From contig JAGGYX010000015.1 in assembly GCA_021162305.1 (NCBI GenBank), forward strand, positions 1 to 6,658: a stretch of DNA of 6,658 bases. The letters run 5' to 3'. Below, piece after piece: positions 3,824 through 6,658 of this stretch; within the stretch, counting starts at the first letter, position 1, and each line of letters begins with the position of its first letter. The translations under genes and the position numbers were made by a program. The DNA is from Thermoplasmata archaeon. Lineage in GTDB: Archaea; Thermoplasmatota; E2; UBA202; JdFR-43. The notes beneath the pieces are model-generated. The model searched no databases. It was not told where the DNA came from and was given only the letters and a program-made list of their open reading frames with translations.

Positions 3824-6331
3824 TCAGAAGAATGTTTTTTTCTTCTTCATGAGGTATGCAACCAGAAACAAAGCAATAGCAATAGTCAGTACACTAAAGC
3901 CTGGCGTTTGTCTCTGTGAGGAAGTGCTTTTTACAGCTACCACCGAGTAATACGAAAGACCACAACTTTTTGCAGAAAAGTAAACACTCGATTCATTTTC
4001 ATTTTCACCTAGTATATACGTCGGTAATTTTTGCCACTTTTCTTCATGCCATCTACACAGTTTGATTGCAGTTTTATCAACACTTTTTTTGGATATCCAT
4101 TTCTTTTCTACCTTAAAATTGATAGTTAAGTTTACCTTTTCGGGTTCTCCACCTTCCGCATAGATTTCTATCTTGAAATAGCTGTATATTGTTCCCTGTG
4201 GCTTAGTAAGCACTTCAGGAGGCTTTTCTGGCAATTTAACCATGCTTATATTTACATTGCTAAGTAGGCTTTTTGTTTCTATTGTTATGTTTCTGATAAT
4301 ACTGTTCTCTATATTAAATACCGTGGGCTTTTCAGCTTCAATGACAGGGAAAATGCACCGAGCAGGTCGGTATGCTGATATACCTGAACCCATTTCGATA
4401 TCATTTTTTAGCTTTTTTTCCATATTTTCTCTTAATTCTTCTATAAGATTTTTGACATCCTCTTTTATCCCACCTTTTGCAACCTCTCTTACAAATTTCT
4501 TATCCTGTATAACAATGACAGGAATATCAAACCCAAAATTATCATGCAAGACATAACCGTATATTTTGCTGACTACCTTTCTTTCATTCACTACCTCAAA
4601 AAGCAATAGAGGAGGTGATCCTTCGTAACTTAATACACCAAAAACGGGGATAATCTGATAACCGTTAGAGGGAATTGCTGGATACCACGAAGCACCACCA
4701 TAAACGATTGCATCTACAGGATTTGTTTCCGCTATAGCTATTAAAGGGATTAATTCAGGCACCATCGAGCTCATTGCTTTTAAACCTTGTTCAATAGCTT
4801 GGTTTATACTGATGTTAACACCTATACTAACAGCAGGGAAGATTACCTGCTTTCCTTCATCTGCAGTTGGATTATTTCTTATATCTTCTATATTTACCTC
4901 TTCGCCTTTTATCAGTTTACCTTCCTCTACTAAGAGGGTTTTTGTACCGCTTGGTATTAGTATATCTTCTAATCCTTCGGGCATAAGGCTAAGGTATGCT
5001 TTCACACTGCCATCCCTTAGTAGAATACCTCTCACATAAGCTTCTGAATCGATCCAGTAAGAAGGGTCAAACCCTGCTACGGCTATTCTATTTTTACTTC
5101 TAACTTGTAGGATATCCTCTATGTTCTTTCTATCTAAATTCTTGCTACTATTGAATCCACTAGCAAGCTCGACCATTTTTTGGAAGAAATTTTCATTTGT
5201 TCTCTCATGGTCTGAAATGTAACCCATTGTTAGAGGAATAGCCAGTCCCATTTCTTCATACATAAGAGATAAAGAAATAGCTCTGTAATGAGTGGAGATA
5301 TTAAGGAGCTTAAACTTATATTCGTCTGTATTGTTAACGATTTTATCCACCGTCGTTGGCAATCCTTCCGTATCGCAGTAGGTCAAGTTTTTGACATAAA
5401 AAATCCGCCAACTATATCCCCCGTAACTAACCGTACCTATCGAGTATCCTTTAACTTTTCCGTTGCATACTGGTATATCTATTCCTGATAGTAAAATAGC
5501 TATACCACCTTTTGATAAAAGAATATGTTGCATAAAGCCCGAGATTTCATGAGATTCTATATATCCCAAATTTTCGGTAGGAATTTGATTCAAAATGTAT
5601 TCCTTAATGGTTTCTACAGCGTAAGTGGAAGGTTGAAAAATCGCTCCTTCTAATTCTTCTAACAGAGGCTCTACCCTTATAGTAAATTCATCCATTAGAT
5701 AACCTTCCTTCTTTGCAACTACTATTGCCATGCCAGAAATTTCGAATGTATAGTTGAACTGTCCTTTTTCATCGGTCTCTCCTACTTTCATCCCATTTAT
5801 TAGGATATCTACACCTTCTACTGGTGTTCCAGAGGATGTCACTCTTATCGTAACTCCCTCATTAACGCTTACAGCAACAGGCATCTCTATATTAAGTTCT
5901 GGAAGAGACGAGACAGGATTTACTTTTAAAGAAAATTTACCAGATGGAAGGTAACCTGTCTTTTTTGCTATTAGTGCAACTACCCCTGGTTCGGTAAAAG
6001 TATATATCAGTTCTCCGTTAGAATTCGTTTCACCTATAGCGAGTCCATTTGCTAATACAGTTGCACCTTTGACAGGTAAACCTTCCGATGTGACCCTTAT
6101 CATTACTTCTTCATTGACTGTAATCGTTTTCGGCGCATCTATTTCAAGCCTTTTCAGTAGAATGAATGAAAAAATATTATGAAAATTGAATAGAGGACTT
6201 TTATTGAATATTTTATTTGTTACTCTTTCATTCATCCCTTGTGAAAAGAAATGATTGGCTATTTTTCTATTCTCATTCATATTTGGAAATAACAAAATGG
6301 CAACAACCAGGAATAGCAGGATCTTTTTCAT
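3824..6331 (-). CDS. Large secreted surface protein with tandem Ig-like repeats and PGF-CTERM anchor
   Basis: This 835-residue protein is exported and held at the cell surface. Residues 1-16 form a signal peptide (MKK, then LLFLVVAILLFP), followed by a polar spacer and a hydrophobic/basic segment (47-61). Two related Ig-like repeats span 63-137 and 147-220, sharing VNE-V-IRVTS, NG-GET, G--YTF and AKK-GYL. Residues ~225-650 match no family I recognise; they contain C289 and C319 and end in a charged, probably helical stretch (~613-643). Residues ~670-800 look like the PGF-pre-PGF domain (YSYFKIEI, INFKVEKKWI, KLCRW, W-KLPT, SAKSCGLSYYSVVA), with C759 and C790 possibly bonded. The end is a PGF-CTERM signal: TPGF at 809-812, one membrane helix, then KKKK. 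In archaea, archaeosortase A processes such tails and replaces them with a lipid anchor. About ten N-glycosylation sequons are present. The biochemical role of the core is unknown. Confidence 0.9.
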   Translation of the reverse strand: MKKILLFLVVAILLFPNMNENRKIANHFFSQGMNERVTNKIFNKSPLFNFHNIFSFILLKRLEIDAPKTITVNEEVMIRVTSEGLPVKGATVLANGLAIGETNSNGELIYTFTEPGVVALIAKKTGYLPSGKFSLKVNPVSSLPELNIEMPVAVSVNEGVTIRVTSSGTPVEGVDILINGMKVGETDEKGQFNYTFEISGMAIVVAKKEGYLMDEFTIRVEPLLEELEGAIFQPSTYAVETIKEYILNQIPTENLGYIESHEISGFMQHILLSKGGIAILLSGIDIPVCNGKVKGYSIGTVSYGGYSWRIFYVKNLTYCDTEGLPTTVDKIVNNTDEYKFKLLNISTHYRAISLSLMYEEMGLAIPLTMGYISDHERTNENFFQKMVELASGFNSSKNLDRKNIEDILQVRSKNRIAVAGFDPSYWIDSEAYVRGILLRDGSVKAYLSLMPEGLEDILIPSGTKTLLVEEGKLIKGEEVNIEDIRNNPTADEGKQVIFPAVSIGVNISINQAIEQGLKAMSSMVPELIPLIAIAETNPVDAIVYGGASWYPAIPSNGYQIIPVFGVLSYEGSPPLLLFEVVNERKVVSKIYGYVLHDNFGFDIPVIVIQDKKFVREVAKGGIKEDVKNLIEELRENMEKKLKNDIEMGSGISAYRPARCIFPVIEAEKPTVFNIENSIIRNITIETKSLLSNVNISMVKLPEKPPEVLTKPQGTIYSYFKIEIYAEGGEPEKVNLTINFKVEKKWISKKSVDKTAIKLCRWHEEKWQKLPTYILGENENESSVYFSAKSCGLSYYSVVAVKSTSSQRQTPGFSVLTIAIALFLVAYLMKKKKTFF
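5672..6145 (-). repeat. Tandem pair of ~75-residue Ig-like repeats within the surface protein gene
   Basis: The segments coding residues 63-137 and 147-220 align along their whole length with a period of about 84 residues. Both read as beta-sandwich modules of the kind seen in carboxypeptidase-regulatory-like or bacterial Ig-like domains, with a central NG(L/M)-(I/V)GET--(N/K)G turn. The arrangement suggests internal duplication and a stalk lifting the rest of the protein off the membrane or S-layer. Confidence 0.8.
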
Positions 6332-6360
6332 TTTATTACCCCAAAATTATAATGAAAATA

Positions 6361-6368
6361 AATATAAA
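6361..6368 (-). promoter_or_regulatory. TATA box of the PGF-CTERM protein gene
   Basis: TTTATATT on the minus strand is centred about 33 bases before the ATG (6329-6331), predicting a leader of roughly 7 bases. The same 8-mer sits in front of the tRNA-Gln gene. GGGGT just before the ATG could be a poor Shine-Dalgarno match, but the predicted leader is too short for it to matter much. Confidence 0.5.
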
Positions 6369-6442
6369 ATTTTATTGGAATAGTGTGGCAGAGCCCATCC
6401 AATAATTCTGTTTTTAATTGAGTTTTTTTATGTTTAATTTCA

Positions 6443-6469
6443 AATTTTTGCTTTGCTTAAGCAAAAATT
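6443..6469. repeat. Perfect 11-bp hairpin with 5-base loop
   Basis: AATTTTTGCTT (6443-6453) and AAGCAAAAATT (6459-6469) are exactly complementary around a TGCTT loop. It lies about 75 bases upstream of the TATA box of the surface protein gene. No T-run follows on either strand, so it is not an obvious terminator; an operator or the end of a neighbouring transcript are possible. Confidence 0.6.
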
Positions 6470-6658
6470 AAGAAAATGAAGTGTGGAAATGAAACAATGA
6501 ATTGAAAAAATCTTGAAATTTCTGTATATTCATAAATAAGTGTTTCCCGAAGGATTTGAAGTATTTTGCAATTTTTATCATAGCTTTACAAATAAGTTGC
6601 ACCATGCCTTATTTTTGAAATATTGAATAATGTTGTGCTCACAAGCAATCAATATTGC

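Larger units (their letters stand above)
6332..6658. other. Non-coding upstream region at the right edge
   Basis: Apart from the promoter and the hairpin described separately, this very A/T-rich stretch shows no convincing gene, RNA or mobile element. The longest minus-strand frame is a 45-codon one (6468-6605) with no support. It may be the long upstream region of the surface protein gene or the end of a gene beyond the window. Confidence 0.55.

Noticed and set aside
4242..4556. A 104-codon plus-strand frame opposite the surface protein gene
   Set aside because: It is an antisense shadow: low-complexity Ser/Phe/Leu text, no promoter, and the minus-strand gene has clear domains throughout.
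6468..6605. A 45-codon minus-strand frame beginning MVQLICKAMIKIAKYF
   Set aside because: It is short, rich in Phe/Lys as expected from A/T-rich DNA, has no recognisable domain, and has no clear promoter or leader. A remnant of a transposase N-terminus crossed my mind but nothing specific supports it.
1..6658. A CRISPR array or defence-system genes
   Set aside because: No regularly spaced direct repeats and no Cas, restriction or toxin-antitoxin genes are visible anywhere in the window.

Overview
The window reads as a piece of an archaeal chromosome, most likely from the Thermoplasmata or another euryarchaeal-type lineage. This rests on four things: a tRNA gene carrying bulge-helix-bulge introns, a short RNase J of the archaeal type, a surface protein ending in a PGF-CTERM archaeosortase signal, and A/T-rich TATA boxes placed about 26 bases from the start codons, so that several mRNAs should be leaderless or nearly so. 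The lineage is an inference; no rRNA or diagnostic marker gene is present. The DNA is A/T-rich, apart from a short G/C-rich patch near the 3' end of the RNase J gene.

Layout. Bases 1-470 (minus strand) hold the 5' part of a secreted PKD-domain protein that runs off the left edge. Bases 537-717 (minus) hold a tRNA-Gln(CTG) gene interrupted twice, by a 62-base intron in the anticodon loop and a 46-base intron in the T loop. A 59-base gap with one A/T box that can serve both directions separates it from an RNase J gene (777-2072, plus). That gene converges, with a 21-base gap, on a multi-spanning Nramp-like transporter (2094-3521, minus), which lacks the usual metal-binding motifs. A non-coding stretch of about 300 bases (3522-3823) follows, with several inverted repeats and the transporter promoter. 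Bases 3824-6331 (minus) encode an 835-residue secreted protein: signal peptide, two tandem Ig-like repeats, a large unrecognised central region, a PGF-pre-PGF-like domain and a PGF-CTERM tail. Bases 6332-6658 are non-coding apart from this gene's promoter and one perfect hairpin.

How the parts relate. There is no obvious multigene operon; each gene appears to have its own promoter. RNase J and the tRNA belong to RNA metabolism and decoding. The two surface proteins resemble each other in their first ~60 residues (signal peptide, polar spacer, then a hydrophobic/basic segment) although their following domains differ, which suggests a shared export or anchoring leader. The items most worth a second look are the doubly interrupted tRNA, the transporter with altered substrate-site motifs, the shared leader, and the unassigned ~400-residue core of the 835-residue protein.
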